From Hawksworthiomyces lignivorus (taxonomy: Eukaryota > Ascomycota > Sordariomycetes > Ophiostomatales > Ophiostomataceae): DNA of 64,000 nt. The position numbers were made by a program, and so were the translations under genes. The notes under the pieces are model-generated. The model ran no database searches and was not told where the DNA came from. It was given only the letters and a program-made list of their open reading frames with translations. Of this stretch, positions 47,870-59,695 are shown piece after piece (within the stretch, counting starts at the first letter, position 1; each line of letters opens with the position of its first letter). Location of the stretch: positions 1-64,000 of the forward strand of contig NTMA01000032.1 in NCBI GenBank assembly GCA_002917075.1. The letters run 5' to 3'.

Positions 47870-49721
47870 TCATACTCCGTGCTTCTCCCAGACGCTGTAC
47901 ATAGCGTCCCGGATTGCCTTGTGCCCGTTCGACCGCTAAGCGAGAGTTAGAACAGATCCATATCTGCAGCAAGGGGTTCTGTGGGTGCTTGATAGAAAGG
48001 GAAAACATAAAAAAGGAAAAACTCACCGGGTGGAAGGTCTTGCCGTAGTACGTCGGCACGTACCACATGGAGTTCTGCGGCGAGATGATCTGGCCGCGGC
48101 CGCGGCCGTAGCCGCCACGGCCGTCTTCTGCTGCGGAGCCGTCTTCGTCGCCGTAGGTGCCGTCGTCCTCGGTGGACGCCACCCAGTCGGCTGTCGCCAG
48201 CAGCGCGGGGTTCTCGTGGCGGGCGCGGGCCAGGTAGCACAGGGCGCGCTCGCCCCAGTCGCCGCGGTCGGCGGCGCGGGCCAGGCAGCGGTCGGGGTCC
48301 GTCAGTGGGGAGCCGGGCGCGAGGGTGGCGAAGTCGGCGGCGTGCAGGGCCGCCGCTGACGAGGTCTGGTTGGCGAGCGTGGCGTTGTTGTCGGCGCCGC
48401 CGACGAGGAAGAACCAGGTGTCGTCGCGGTCGTAGTCGGGCTCGATGACGCCGGGCTCGCAGAAGCGGTGGCCGTCAAAGGCGGCGTCGTAGTTGACAAA
48501 GAGCACGCGGGGCACGCCGCCGCCGCCGCCGGCCGCCACCGGCAGGCGGAAGCGGAAGCGCGCGTTGACCGTGTCGACGGCGGCCTGCAGCTTGCGGTTG
48601 GTGCCGGCGACGAGCGCGTTCATGCGGCGGCGCAGCTCCTTGGTGAGCAGGGTGGAGTCGGTGCCGTTGCCGGCGGCGGCGGTTGTGCTGGTGGCGGCAG
48701 CGGGGTGGTGGTGCATAGTGTTAGCACCGGCACCGGCAGCACCACCTCCGATGCTGCTGGCGTTGTGGCCGCCCCACCACCAGACACTCATAGAGCAGCG
48801 ATCGCAGGTGTCGGTCTCGGCGTTGAAGAAGCGCGCGTAGCCCGTGACGATGACGCGGAAGCGCGGGTGCTTCTCCCAGCGCACGCGGTCGAGGATCTGC
48901 AGCAGGATGACGACGAGCCGCTCGGTAAAGGTGTCCTTGCCGCTCTTGTCGTTGGGGTCGCCCTCGACCAGGGCCTCGGCCGCCTCCAGCGCGGCCTCGC
49001 ACGTGCCCGAGTAGAAGCCGTAGAAGCGGAACACGCACGCGTTGATGACGTCGAAGAAGCCCAGGTCGTTGCCGCCGACCGACAGCGTCACAAAGTCCAG
49101 CGCCGCCGTCGACGGGTCCGCGTCGAGCGCGTCCACCTGGCCTGGCGGGCTGGCCGACGACCCCCCGCTCACCACGTCGATCGTCGTCGACCCCGTGCAC
49201 GACAGCCACTGGAACGTCGTCAGCTCCGGCTCTGGCTCGTCCTCGCCGTCCTTGTCGTCGCCCTTGTCGCCCTTCTTGCCCTTTTTCGACCTCTGCAGTG
49301 CGGCGGCGGCGGCAGCGGCAGCGGCACTGTCGTTGGTGATCAGGTCGCTCTTGAGCAGCGCCGGGTACGCGCCCAGGCCCAGGCGGCAGTCGTCCTCCTT
49401 GCCCTCAAAGCCCGTGCCGATGCCCGCGCTGTACGAGTCGCCGAGGGCCGCAAAGCCGCTGCTGCTCCAGCGGAGGCCCTCCCACCCGGCGACGCCGTCG
49501 GCCCCGGAAGAAGAGCCGCCGCCGAGCGGCTTCTGCTTCTCGGCCGCATCTCCGCCGCCAAACCAAGAGGGGAAGAGATTATACGATGACCATGGCGTCA
49601 CCGTCGGCTCGGCGGTAGGCACGGCAACCGCGCTCACCAAAGCCGCGTGGAACAGAAACGAGAAACACAGGACACAAGAGAGTGCCGCGGCGTTCGCAGA
49701 GCCTTGCCAGCGACGCAGCAT
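47870..49721 (-). CDS. secreted SGNH/GDSL hydrolase
   Basis: Extracellular lipase/esterase of the SGNH superfamily. Exons 49721-48027 and 47935-47870; the 91-nt intron has a GTGAGT donor and a CTTAG acceptor; product 586 aa. A signal peptide is evident (hydrophobic core about 12-33, VSAVA at its end). Block I GDSYSAGIG has the nucleophile Ser96; block III SVGGNDLGF has Asn218; block V is FHP with His564, completed by the second exon as FHPRSNGHKAI, then AMYSVWEKHGV to the stop. The start is the first ATG in frame. Between blocks I and III lies an Ala run and a Lys/Asp/Glu-rich insert (about 132-167), and another Gly/Ala/Thr-rich insert lies at about 320-350; both look like surface loops. Very GC-rich, like the DUF1640 gene it faces. 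Substrate unknown. Confidence 0.92.
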
Positions 49722-51692
49722 CTTTGACCGATGAGATGTGAGATGTTGAAAAAAGTCCGCACACGATCGATCGCGCTCAGCGAGCCTAGTGTTCTACCAT
49801 GGCACAGAAGTCTTGAAAGATTTCAGTTGCCAGAGTCTCCTCTGAAAAAAGAAAAAAACAGTGGGTAATCGCCTGCTAGGCAGACGCATTTTTGAACAAA
49901 GGGAGTCCCCAGTTCAGTTCAGGGGAGCCCCAGCACTGATCGTGATTTGCTGAAGTCTGACTCCTCCCCCAACGCGAGGAATCCACGTTGCTGATGGTCC
50001 GTGCACGCACTTGTGCCGTTTTTGTCCTCAAGAGGCACAGCCAATGGAACCGGCACATGGGCGCAGCCATTCGCTGCCTGCCTCGCTGCGCCTTGAGGAC
50101 CGCACTCCCAAGTCTCAAAGCCTCGTCACTTGACTGAGTCGGGCAGTGCTGCTGGATGACATAAGGGCTCGTGATGTTTGAGACAAGCGATGGCAAAAGT
50201 CACCTACACGCTAGTTTAAAGTTCTGTGAGACCCGTCTCATTGGCGGGCACGGGTCACCGCCTTCAGGCGAATGCAGGAACACAGGACAAAAAGGAGCAG
50301 AGACTTGCAGCCGCAACAAGGCTCTTCCCGTTCGATGCATTGGTGACTCCGTTTCAAACTGCTATCAAAGAAAGAAATGAAGCTAGAATACAAAAAGCAC
50401 ATTCCGTGCGAGATCCGACGCTGTGAATGTCATGATTCTCACACAGAAAGATGCCGAGACTGATCCGCGGAGATCCCTCGGAATTTGGCCGTCAGTTTGA
50501 TGGCACCACCAACCTGGTACGATGTATATCAGAAGGAATGCCGAATCGCAAGGGCATCACAGCTTGTATTGGCTCGTCCTCAAGATGAAGAAACAAGATG
50601 AAGAAACCGAAAAGCACCGAGAAACGCAAAAGGCATGCAGTTGGAAAACGGAACCGTCTCTCTTTTTCTGCAACGGAAAGCGTTTGCATTCTTCAGCACG
50701 CCCCCAAGGTCATTTGGCTTCTTCTCTGGAACACCTCCGTCAAGCATGACTCTCTTTGTTCAATTTTGCTCTAAGGCTTATAAAATTTTCTTCCTGAGAC
50801 TCCACAATCCTCTCTCGGGAAGGCATGAACCGAGTTGCTTCTTTCTCCGCCTTTGTGCGTTTATCTATTAAGAAGAGCGTGTTTTCTAGCGTTTCTCCGC
50901 GGACGAAACTTCTAGCCGCCTTTGTGAAGGCCCATCGCTGCTCGGAGGTCGGAGGCTGCGCAGCACCGGCCGCGCGAGACCTATTTGGTCACAAAACCCA
51001 CACTTTGGCCTCTTTCCCCCCAGTATAAGTCATGTTCACGTGCACGTAGAAAAGAGCGAAGAGGCGAGAATAGTGCCTGCGAATAGCTACGAAACGGAGC
51101 ACAGATCGCAGAAAAGAGATTCCCATGCAAAACCCAGATCTAGCCTTCTCCTCATCGCTTCCGTTTTCTCCCTGCCCCCTTGTCTCCTAGTCTCTTCTAC
51201 TGTCTTCCGTCGCTGCCGGATGGCCGCTGAGCGTTCTACGTTATGTCTCCTAGATTCTAGAAACGCCCCGAAGGGGGGGGGGAGGGGCTTCCACGCTGTC
51301 TGAAGAGCTGGCTCCGCACTGACTGGTCATTTGCGAAAAGGAAAAGTGGCATGCGTTCATTGTGCCTGGCTGTCGTGACGTCGATGAATTGCGCGCGCAG
51401 AAGAAAAAAAAAATACGCGCGTTTCCAAGTGAACGGTTTTCGTGCCAAGGAGGGGGGGTGTGGCCAAGAAAGACGTGGCAGAGGCTGGGGTTCTTTGGGA
51501 GACTGTCCGTCCCCGGCTTGCGGAAGGCCGGAAAGGACGGCTTTCGCACAGCAGAAAGCGTCATATGCCCTCTTTCTATTGAATTTTCTGATCACAAAAT
51601 TTCGCTGCCTCCCGGTTGCAAGAGGAGCGCTCTCTTGGAGAGATCATCGAGAAGCTCATTTCATAGTAGATAAACCATCGTCTTTTTTCCAA

Positions 51693-51713
51693 GATGGCTC
51701 GATGGCTCGATGG
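51693..51713. repeat. 8-bp tandem repeat
   Basis: GATGGCTC occurs 2.6 times in tandem in the gene-poor region. Short and of unknown meaning. Confidence 0.7.
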
Positions 51714-53620
51714 TTGCTATGATGCCATTTTTGATCCTCAGTCGATTTTATGGTCTCTTGGGAAACTCGTTCGATGGCACTAAAGTTCATGACTAGAACT
51801 ATGGCATTTTTGCCAAAAGCGGGCAAAGCTGGACCGGGGTTTCGTAGAAAAGTGATAGCTCAGGATAAGTCGGGTACCTCGTCTTTTGCGGGCAATGTGC
51901 GCTACGTCAAAAGTAGAGGATTTGGGGCTACACTTGGCGTGATGGTGTGTACCCGTAGTCTCCTCGTACGTACGTTACAGAACGGCACGGAGAAGACTTG
52001 CCAGAGCGCAGTTCGCACATGTGCACTACCACACAAAATAGGACTGCAGGGTCGCCGCTTTCCGGCCGGCGAGAAGAAACTATTTTGATTTTAGCTTTGA
52101 TGATCACCGATCTATCCATCCACCGTCCACCCCCTCCCCCCTCCTTTTCCCAGCAATATGAACGGAGTGTAGAAACAGAACGCACGCTACGGGGAAGATC
52201 GCGCGCCTTTCGGCAGCATAAAAAAAGGCTTCCGGTGCATTAGGAAAACGGAAAGAAGGGAAGCGAGAGAAAAAGGCGCAGGAACGGGGGAGGTTGGGCA
52301 CATGATGGCTGCTGCTGTGGGGTGTGAAGCTCTCCGCAGCGAAAGGCAACGAAAACGGAGCAATGCAGAAACGCCTTTCTAGACACTTGTTGGCATTTGG
52401 CTAGGACCATTGCTTGATACACAGCGGGCACACGTCGCTTGACCTGTAGGGCGGGTGTTTCGGAAGGGCAGTCAAAGAACGAGGAGAAAGGGGCGTGGAG
52501 ATGCGGAGAAAGCAGAAACGGGGCCAGGGGAGCGGTTGTTGGCATGCGTCCTCATCGCATTGCAATTGTAAGGATTACCAAGTCGAGCAAGTGTCTTCAT
52601 CCAGCGACCTGCGTCCAGCATTACTTCCCTAGCTCCCTGAACAACTGTCATGTGCACAGCTTTCCCCAGCGCTACAGAGCAGAATAGGGACGGTAATAGG
52701 GGCGGTTTTGGCAGTAATTCCGCACACATACTCCGCATATCCTGTACCGGCAATCTCACCAAAAATAACCGTTGCGGTTTGCGGCAATCGGGCGGGGAAG
52801 ACTCCCCGGTTTACGGAGTGAAACTACGGCAGGGGTCCGGCGAGGGGAAGCCAGAAAGGAGAGGGGGCGTGTTGTTTGCGTATTGTTTCCCTTCGTATAC
52901 TTCTCGCTTTACACTGCGCCCGTTCATGGCTTTTCGAAAGTGATGAATTGGAGATGGGCGTTGTCTGGTCAATCGGGCATTGTCGTCGTAAAGGGAAGGT
53001 CTGCTTATCACCTCTGCTCTCCAACGGCGAGAAGAGCCAGCAGGATATTACTGCAGGGTTGTGGCTACGCGAAAAGCTAAAAATACTGCACTATACGAGG
53101 CTGTTGCTCGCGTACAAGGGGATTTTTAATGAAGGCACCCACTAACACTGTTTGACAGCGTCCACTACAGGGGGACAGGAGGTAAAAATAGCAGTCTCCT
53201 TTTTAATTGCCCACAGTTGAGACGAGCCGTTATGACCTCATTCGAGTCCTTGCGATTAGACCCCTGGAATCACTTTCCTTTTGTTTGGTAATACCAGAGA
53301 GTAGACCGCTTCTCCTGTAGCGAAGCATCATTTGTACGGGGTGCCAGTTCATATCGTGAAGTAAATTAAAACTGCAGGCTTAAGGAAGGCGCCAGCATTT
53401 TCCTCCAAAAGCCTTTCGTGTGCATCGCCAAGGCGGATGCCTGCAGCAGAGGCAGATGGGCACCTGCAATTTAATCGTTGATGGCGGTTGGGAAGACGTT
53501 GTGTCCGCGTAAGTAAGACACGAAATAGTACGAAAAAACGGAGAACGAAAACGGAACGTTGATGCGAGCATGGGTTCTTTGTGTGCGTCTTAAATGCGAC
53601 ATATTAGATAATACGAGCAG

Positions 53621-53646
53621 TGCCTCGGTCGGCCTCGGTCGGCCTC
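53621..53646. repeat. 10-bp tandem repeat
   Basis: GCCTCGGTCG occurs 2.6 times in perfect tandem in the gene-poor region. It carries repeated CGG triplets on one strand. Confidence 0.8.
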
Positions 53647-55857
53647 GTTTAAGCACACGCATCCTGAGCGAGCCGTCTTATTCTCCGTCCTGGCCCCATT
53701 CCTCATTCTTCGTATGTATCAGCTCCTCCTGTGCACAGCCTAGCAGGAAATAAAAGTGCCATGAAGTGCCCGTCGTCAGAAGGGCGGAACAAATGACTAA
53801 TATGGCATACTTTTTGTCCTCACGCGGACTTCATACGAGACATGGCGGAGCCGCCCTTCTGCTAAGTCCTTTTCGCACAAAAGCTGCACACCTCTGCCAC
53901 CCCCATTTTCCTTCTTGTCCCACAGGGCGCACTGCGGATCAAGCAGAAATTTATTTGCTCTGCCCTTGGGATTGTAGCGGAAAGAGTCATATGGTCTATC
54001 CTGCCATCTGATTGGATCGCCTGGCTGCAAAGTCCTAAATTGTGGTGTCGGCTGCAAAGCGAAGCGGGCAGGCAAAGGCAGAGGCAAACGGAGAAGGGGT
54101 TTGAAATACAGGGAAGAACCGCCAAGACGGTTCCGCTTTCTGCTCATTAAAGTTTTGTGGGTGTAGGCAAATCAAAGTAATAAGTCATCTTAAAAATATG
54201 GCCGCTTAATAAACACGCCGAGCAGGACGATGGATTTCAAATGCGAATGGGATTGCGTGCTTTCCGCCCTTTCACTACTAGAGTGCCGCCTTTGCGCCTA
54301 CAATAGGGCGGAGAAGAGATCGACATGATAACACAGATGTAGAGGATGCATTGGTCAGCCACGAAAAGGGCCAGGGGCCACAGACAGAGAAAGAAAGAAA
54401 AAAAAAAGGTCAGCGAGAGAAATGAAACAAGCAGTGCGCAACAGAATGGCATCACGAGGACATTGCATTTTACGAGGCCGGAAGCGCAGGACGAAAAGAG
54501 ACACAGGAAAGATTACTATCAGTTTCGGTTATACTTTTGATCTTTTTCGTCTGCACAACTCTGTCTCCTCAAAGACGCCCCTCTTGATCTAACCGAAGAC
54601 CGAATAACAAACCAAGCAGACAGAAAACGCGGAGATGGAGAAGATTAACCATTTGGGCCAAGAAAATGAGTCAGTTTAATAGGACGCAAAGAGCGAGGCA
54701 AAAAGACCACCCATGGCTTGCTGAAATAGTGTGCTCAAAGCCGTGTAAAGATAGCCCACCCCACCCAGGGTCCTCGAGTCACTCACCCCACGTATACTTT
54801 TGGCCGATTGCCGGACCCAGTTGTGAATTATGTAACCAGCGATAGGGAGGGCCAAAGGAAGAAAATTAAGATTCTAGGCCACGACGATCGGGCTTTTTGC
54901 CTTATTATCGCACCTTTTTTAGTTTATCTATCGCTGCAAATGGTATCTTATCGCAATCGTAGCTCGCAATTTATCGGCGGTCTTACTTGCCTCATCGGCG
55001 CATCTCTTTGCGAAGATCGGAACGCTCTCTCTTTTTCCTTGTCGCTGTCGCTCAGTCTACGGAGGATTGCACAATGCATTCCTGTTGGGCTCAGCGATTT
55101 TTTTATTTACTCTCGCAATTTATCTTTTTGGGGCTTTTTGTTTTGGTGATGAAACAGGGCTGCCTAATGTGGTTCCTCTTAAATTGAAAAATGTCGGTCA
55201 GAAAGGGAAGGAACGCAGGGGACACTCATAGAAGGCGAATGAAAAAAAAAGGGTGTGATCCACCCAATGAGATCATCGGGTTGCACGCCTCCTAGGCCAC
55301 AGGAGATGCTGCCACGCAATGCCCAATGCGCAGGACTCGCAGGCACAGAAATAAAAGAAAGACAAAAATAAATAATACGTGTGCACTTTATTAGGCAGCT
55401 TTAAATTTCGTTGGGTCTTTTTTTTTTCTTCTTGTATCACAGATTGCAATTGAAATTGGAACCAAAGTATTGTTTGTAGACAGTAGTAGTAAATTGATAA
55501 CTTTTTGTAGCAGTGGATAGTCCCACATACTAACACGACGCTCAACCACGGTAAGGTGGGAGTGCGGTGCTAGAAAGAGGAGAGTAGCTAATAGATGACA
55601 TGGCAACATGAAATTATCCCCGAAATCCTCCTTGGTTCTCCCCTCCCATGAGTGGTGACACTGTAATCTATGTGTAAAATGATCCCAAAAATGTATCCCT
55701 TTTGCAAATGCTAGGCAGATGTAATGTAGGGGTATCTCCCAGAAAAAAACAATCAAATTGGTATGATGCAGAAAGGCAGCCCGCTCGCTATGCAACAAAA
55801 AAGACAAAGCATGATGTATTCGTGACAACTGAGGTGAATCGCCCCAAGTCGGCTTGT

Positions 55858-56736
55858 TTAGTAGACCGAGATGGCGGAGATCAACCGTGCCGGATTGCGG
55901 GGCGGCAGGTAGTAGTTATTTGTGTTGTCGACGAATGCTTCGTCTTCTTGTTGCGGCGAGGCGGCTGTGGTCTTGGAGCCCTTCTTGGCGAAGGTCTTGA
56001 TGGTCACCACAGGCGGCGAGGGCGGCATGTCCGACTCATCGTCCGAGGAGGCGTCCGAGTCTGCCGAGTTCATGAGCTCGGGCGGAGACAGAGGCGGCTG
56101 GCTGGCGGAGTGTGATGGTGAGCGGGTGAGGGTCAGGTGTGCGTAGTCCTCCTCGTCGTCCTCCTCAACCTCGTCGTCTGACTCGCTGTCGACCTCGACC
56201 TCGACCTCCTCCGTCATCGGCTTGCTGTACGAGGCCACCCGGCGCAGGGGAACGGCGTCGGCCATCTCGACATCCTCGTCCTCCTCAAGGGAGCTCTCCG
56301 AGTCGGACTCCTCCTCATCGGAGTCGCTGTAGTCGTCGCTAGCGTCGGAGCTGGCATCCGAGTCGTCGTCGGCGTCCTCGGCCTGCCAGTCCTCCTCGGG
56401 TTCCTCCACCACAGTGTCGGCCCACTGCACGCGGCGGTCGGCCTTCTGTGTCTGTTGTGTAGAGGCACCGCGCACTGATTGGTTGAACCACGACTCCTGC
56501 TCACGCTCGGCATCGGCCAGCTCGAGCATCAGGGTGTCCAGAAGGTTGGCGTGGCCAACCAGCAGACGCAGGTTGTGATCAGGGCGGGCAGCCTCCGAAG
56601 AAAGCTTGGCCCGGGCCTTGTGGGCCAGGAAGTAGGTCTGAGTGATGCTCATGGTCTTGCGCTGGGGAGAAGAAGCAATGAAGGGAGAAGAGACTGTCTT
56701 TTGCGAGACAAATGTGGTTGTTGTTGTTGTAGACAT
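55858..56736 (-). CDS. conserved acidic fungal protein, unknown function
   Basis: Predicted 292 aa, single exon, from the ATG at 56736; the ATG at 56652 (MSITQTYFLAHKARAKL) may be the true start because clear order begins there and the first 28 residues are Thr/Ser-rich. The N-terminal 80 residues are helical and look like the conserved core (LRLLVGHANLLDTLMLELADAE, then WFNQSV). A short RRVQWADTVVEEPEEDW block follows, then a long Asp/Glu/Ser-rich disordered region (about 115-215) and a basic patch (IKTFAKKGSK) before a YYLPPRNPARLISAISVY end. I recall similar hypothetical proteins in other Pezizomycotina but no function. The acidic tail suggests a nuclear or chromatin-facing partner, but this is speculation. 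It is isolated between two gene-poor regions. Confidence 0.8.
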   Translation of the reverse strand: MSTTTTTTFVSQKTVSSPFIASSPQRKTMSITQTYFLAHKARAKLSSEAARPDHNLRLLVGHANLLDTLMLELADAEREQESWFNQSVRGASTQQTQKADRRVQWADTVVEEPEEDWQAEDADDDSDASSDASDDYSDSDEEESDSESSLEEDEDVEMADAVPLRRVASYSKPMTEEVEVEVDSESDDEVEEDDEEDYAHLTLTRSPSHSASQPPLSPPELMNSADSDASSDDESDMPPSPPVVTIKTFAKKGSKTTAASPQQEDEAFVDNTNNYYLPPRNPARLISAISVY

Positions 56737-57524
56737 TGTGAAGGAAGAAGAAGGGAAGAGATTAGAAAAAGGTGTGGTATCCAGATTATGTACGGTCTGT
56801 GACGGCTTTGGAATTTTGGCCTGTGACTCAATGGTCTAGACAGCCCAGTTAAAAAAAAATGTTTGGCTGAACGAACCGATTACGGAACGGCTGCTGCGGT
56901 GGGGCGGCTTTCGGTCTCTGGTGGATACTGGAATAAAATTTTCTGTTCGGCCCTGGTCTTTCTGCTCCTCTGTTGACCGTCCTTGTTAATTTTTGTGACT
57001 GGGCAACCTGGCTGGGGTCTCTCTCTATTATGTAAGGTCTGTCTGGGGCTCTGTTGCGTATTTGCGTTGGAGCTGTAGTAGACAAGAGTTGACGTCAAAG
57101 ACGATGATCACTGATGATGTGTGAGTATGTATGTGTTCAAGTGTGAGATGTCTTTGACTGCTGTGTATGGAGAGAAGATGAAGATTGTGAATAGAAAGAG
57201 AGGGTCAGGAATCCAGAATCCAAAAAGAGTCGGGGGCAACGGGTCATTATTAACTTCGAAGAGGAAACGCGGTTCATGATTCTGTGTTCGCTCTCGGTTT
57301 CTCTTTCGCAGTGTTGCGACTCCCCGATTTCACCGTATTTTCGCAGGACCGTAGTGTAATGTCTCCGTCGGCCGGGGTTTACCAAGCAGTAAGGCCTAAG
57401 GCCAGGGCGTGTGATGTCCATAGGGCGTGTGAGGTGTGTTCACAAAGTGAAAGGGAGGGGGGTGTGGATTGCACAAAGTATTGAGGATCGACTTTGTTCC
57501 TTTTTCTCGGCGACGGAGGTTATG

Positions 57525-57545
57525 TTTTTTTTTTTTTTTTTTTTT
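57525..57545 (+). repeat. T homopolymer, 21 nt
   Basis: Uninterrupted run of 21 T in the gene-poor right region. Length may be imprecise because homopolymers are error-prone in sequencing. Confidence 0.8.
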
Positions 57546-58700
57546 CCCTATATGGGAATTTCCAATCCTGGGTGCATTACTACGCCAGCAGCGCACGTAG
57601 TAGCTGTATCAGCTGCGCAGGCATCCATAATTTGGGTCGGACGGCTGACAAAAGGGCGAAGGTAATCACGAAGCTCCGAGGCGGGAAGGTGTTGTGGGTA
57701 GGGGTGTCGCTTTAGAATCGAAGGGAGAGGGCAGGTGGTCTCTTCAGTGCTCGTACGTGTTGTATGTGCACGTACGTTACTGTGCTCCGTTCGAGTCTAT
57801 TTGTCCGACTCCACCCCCTAACACCGCCTCTCAGGTAAGATACCTTTTGAACCGATTCCCTCAAAACGGTGCTGGGTACCCCTGTCGGCCACTTTACGCG
57901 TACGCTCGGCGGTGTATCTCGCTGCAGTCACTCAGCCTGGGTCCCCCAGACCCTTCAACCTGTCCACAAATGGTCCACAAGTCCGAGCCTGCACCGCGGC
58001 CGAACAAAGGGCGGATTTGGTGCGAGCTCCAGCAAAGAATGGAGTCACACTTGTTGCTTCCTTCACTGCTACCAAATAAAAAAGGCACTCGGGGATACTC
58101 GCAAACCCGCTTTTCCGTACACTTCACAGGCACCGTTTTCGCTCTCCGTTTTTCTCTGCCTAGCAGCATAACGTAAGCTTGCGTCGTTGACAAAACAGCC
58201 AGCAGCATTATTCATTAGGACAACGACCGTGTTTACGAGCGGAAACAAGGAGTTAACATGACGATTCTCTTTTCTCCGACCAGCTGCTTTGATCATGTAA
58301 TTCGGCAGCCTTGTTCATGTCTGCTTCGTGTATGAAGTAGGCAGGGTGCCGTTCATCCTTGCAAGAATCCGAATGCCTTGAGTTTGCTTGAAATTGATAT
58401 CGTTTTCTGCAATCTTGAACAGGTACGTACGTTAAATTTCATGACCATAATGATCTGATGGGAATATGGCAAGATGTTCGTACTCGTACTATGACACAGA
58501 TCGAGAGCGACGAAACGAATCTGGCCAGATCCATTTGTGTGGACTACGTGCGCTAGAATGACCAGAGGCGGGCTGCTCTCCTCGTTCCAGGCCATATGCA
58601 AGAAGCAGGCTACCTTATGAGCTTATGTCCAGTTTCCCTAGGGCTGGAACAGGGACCGCCATATTACAAACGCTGGTCCAGACCTGCCTCTCTAACGCGA

Positions 58701-58721
58701 CCCCCCCCCCCCCCCCCCCCC
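58701..58721 (+). repeat. C homopolymer, 21 nt
   Basis: Uninterrupted run of 21 C, flanked by GCGA and TTCAAA. Poly-C of this length is unusual in fungal DNA and could adopt i-motif or G-quadruplex structure; the count may be imprecise. Confidence 0.8.
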
Positions 58722-59425
58722 TTCAAACTCTTTTTTTCACAGGCTCCACCGTTTCATCCCTTTGCCAGCCAAACCAAAACGGAGGTAAGGACTGGCGGAG
58801 CGTAATTACAGTGAGTGAGTGAGTCCCGTCCCCTCCAATGCGACCCTCATGACAAACCCACCAGAGCAAATTCTATTCTTTATAATCCACCACTGGCAGG
58901 ACGTATTGCTTATGATTCCATCACCGCCCACCACTTTCTAGCACCTTCGAACCGTATTTCCGGGACGAGGATCAGACTCTGCGGCAGAAAAGATTACTAA
59001 AAACGCAAAAACCGTCGTCCTATGTTTCTTAAATAAGCGATGCTGATTTCAAAGACGATCTTCGCAGAGTCATCACCGCTATGGAATTGCTGCAGTCGAG
59101 GATGGCCTCATCCGAGAGCTTCAACTCTTCTTGCAGTCCTCTGTTCGCTTGCTGTGCAGCGAACGACGAAATGAGACACGATGAGATGGAACTCGGCCAC
59201 GCTCAATCAATCAGACGCACGATTATCCATTTTGTCTTCTTCTCCGTCTTCTTTCTTCCCTCCGCTGTATAAACTAGAAAACGGTCGGGTCTTGAAATGT
59301 AGGCCGCGACGTATTTACGGGGCTGGCGTTAACCTTGTTTCTCCTGAATGGAACTTATTTCGCTGCCTGATGGCTTCCCCAGTAACGAGGGGAACGGGGG
59401 TAGTAAAAAGCAATTAAACGGTATA

Positions 59426-59443
59426 CGAACACGTACGTGTTCG
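59426..59443. promoter_or_regulatory. perfect 18-bp palindrome
   Basis: CGAACACGTACGTGTTCG is its own reverse complement. It has a central ACGTACGT and CACGT half-sites of the kind bound by bHLH or bZIP proteins. It lies in the gene-poor region, so no target gene can be assigned. Confidence 0.4.
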
Positions 59444-59675
59444 CACCAGCGTAAGCGAAACCGAGGGCAAAGCCTCTGTACATAGAGTGTACACATATGC
59501 AACTGCGCCCAAAAGCAAATTGGCAGAAACAGTCATCCCAAGGAATCCTTCCGTTCCAACTTTAAAGTGTTTGGCACCACATTTGAGTGGACAGGGGGCC
59601 GCCTTCGGTGTATTACAATCTCCCGATGGGAAAGACAGCAGTGCCGACTCCTTTACTCAATTGCCTAGCATCGAC

Positions 59676-59695
59676 ACGAATACACACGTATTCGT
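59676..59695. repeat. inverted repeat with 4-nt loop
   Basis: ACGAATAC and GTATTCGT form a perfect 8-bp stem around ACAC, 230 bp after the 18-bp palindrome. It could be a protein site or an RNA hairpin; neither can be decided here. Confidence 0.4.

Larger units (their letters stand above)
49722..55857. other. 6.1 kb gene-poor region
   Basis: No frame here has convincing length, family features or splice-compatible partners on either strand. The DNA has near-average GC, frequent short purine and pyrimidine runs, a G run at about 51274-51282 and small tandem repeats (51693-51713, 53621-53646). It may hold long leaders, non-coding transcripts or distant control elements for the flanking genes. 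Confidence 0.5.

Noticed and set aside
48468..49734. Two long plus-strand frames across the SGNH hydrolase
   Set aside because: Antisense of a very GC-rich real gene with clear SGNH blocks; no motifs of their own.
53797..54147. 116-codon minus-strand frame in the gene desert
   Set aside because: No recognisable domain, no signal peptide, no splice neighbours; length is within chance for this composition.
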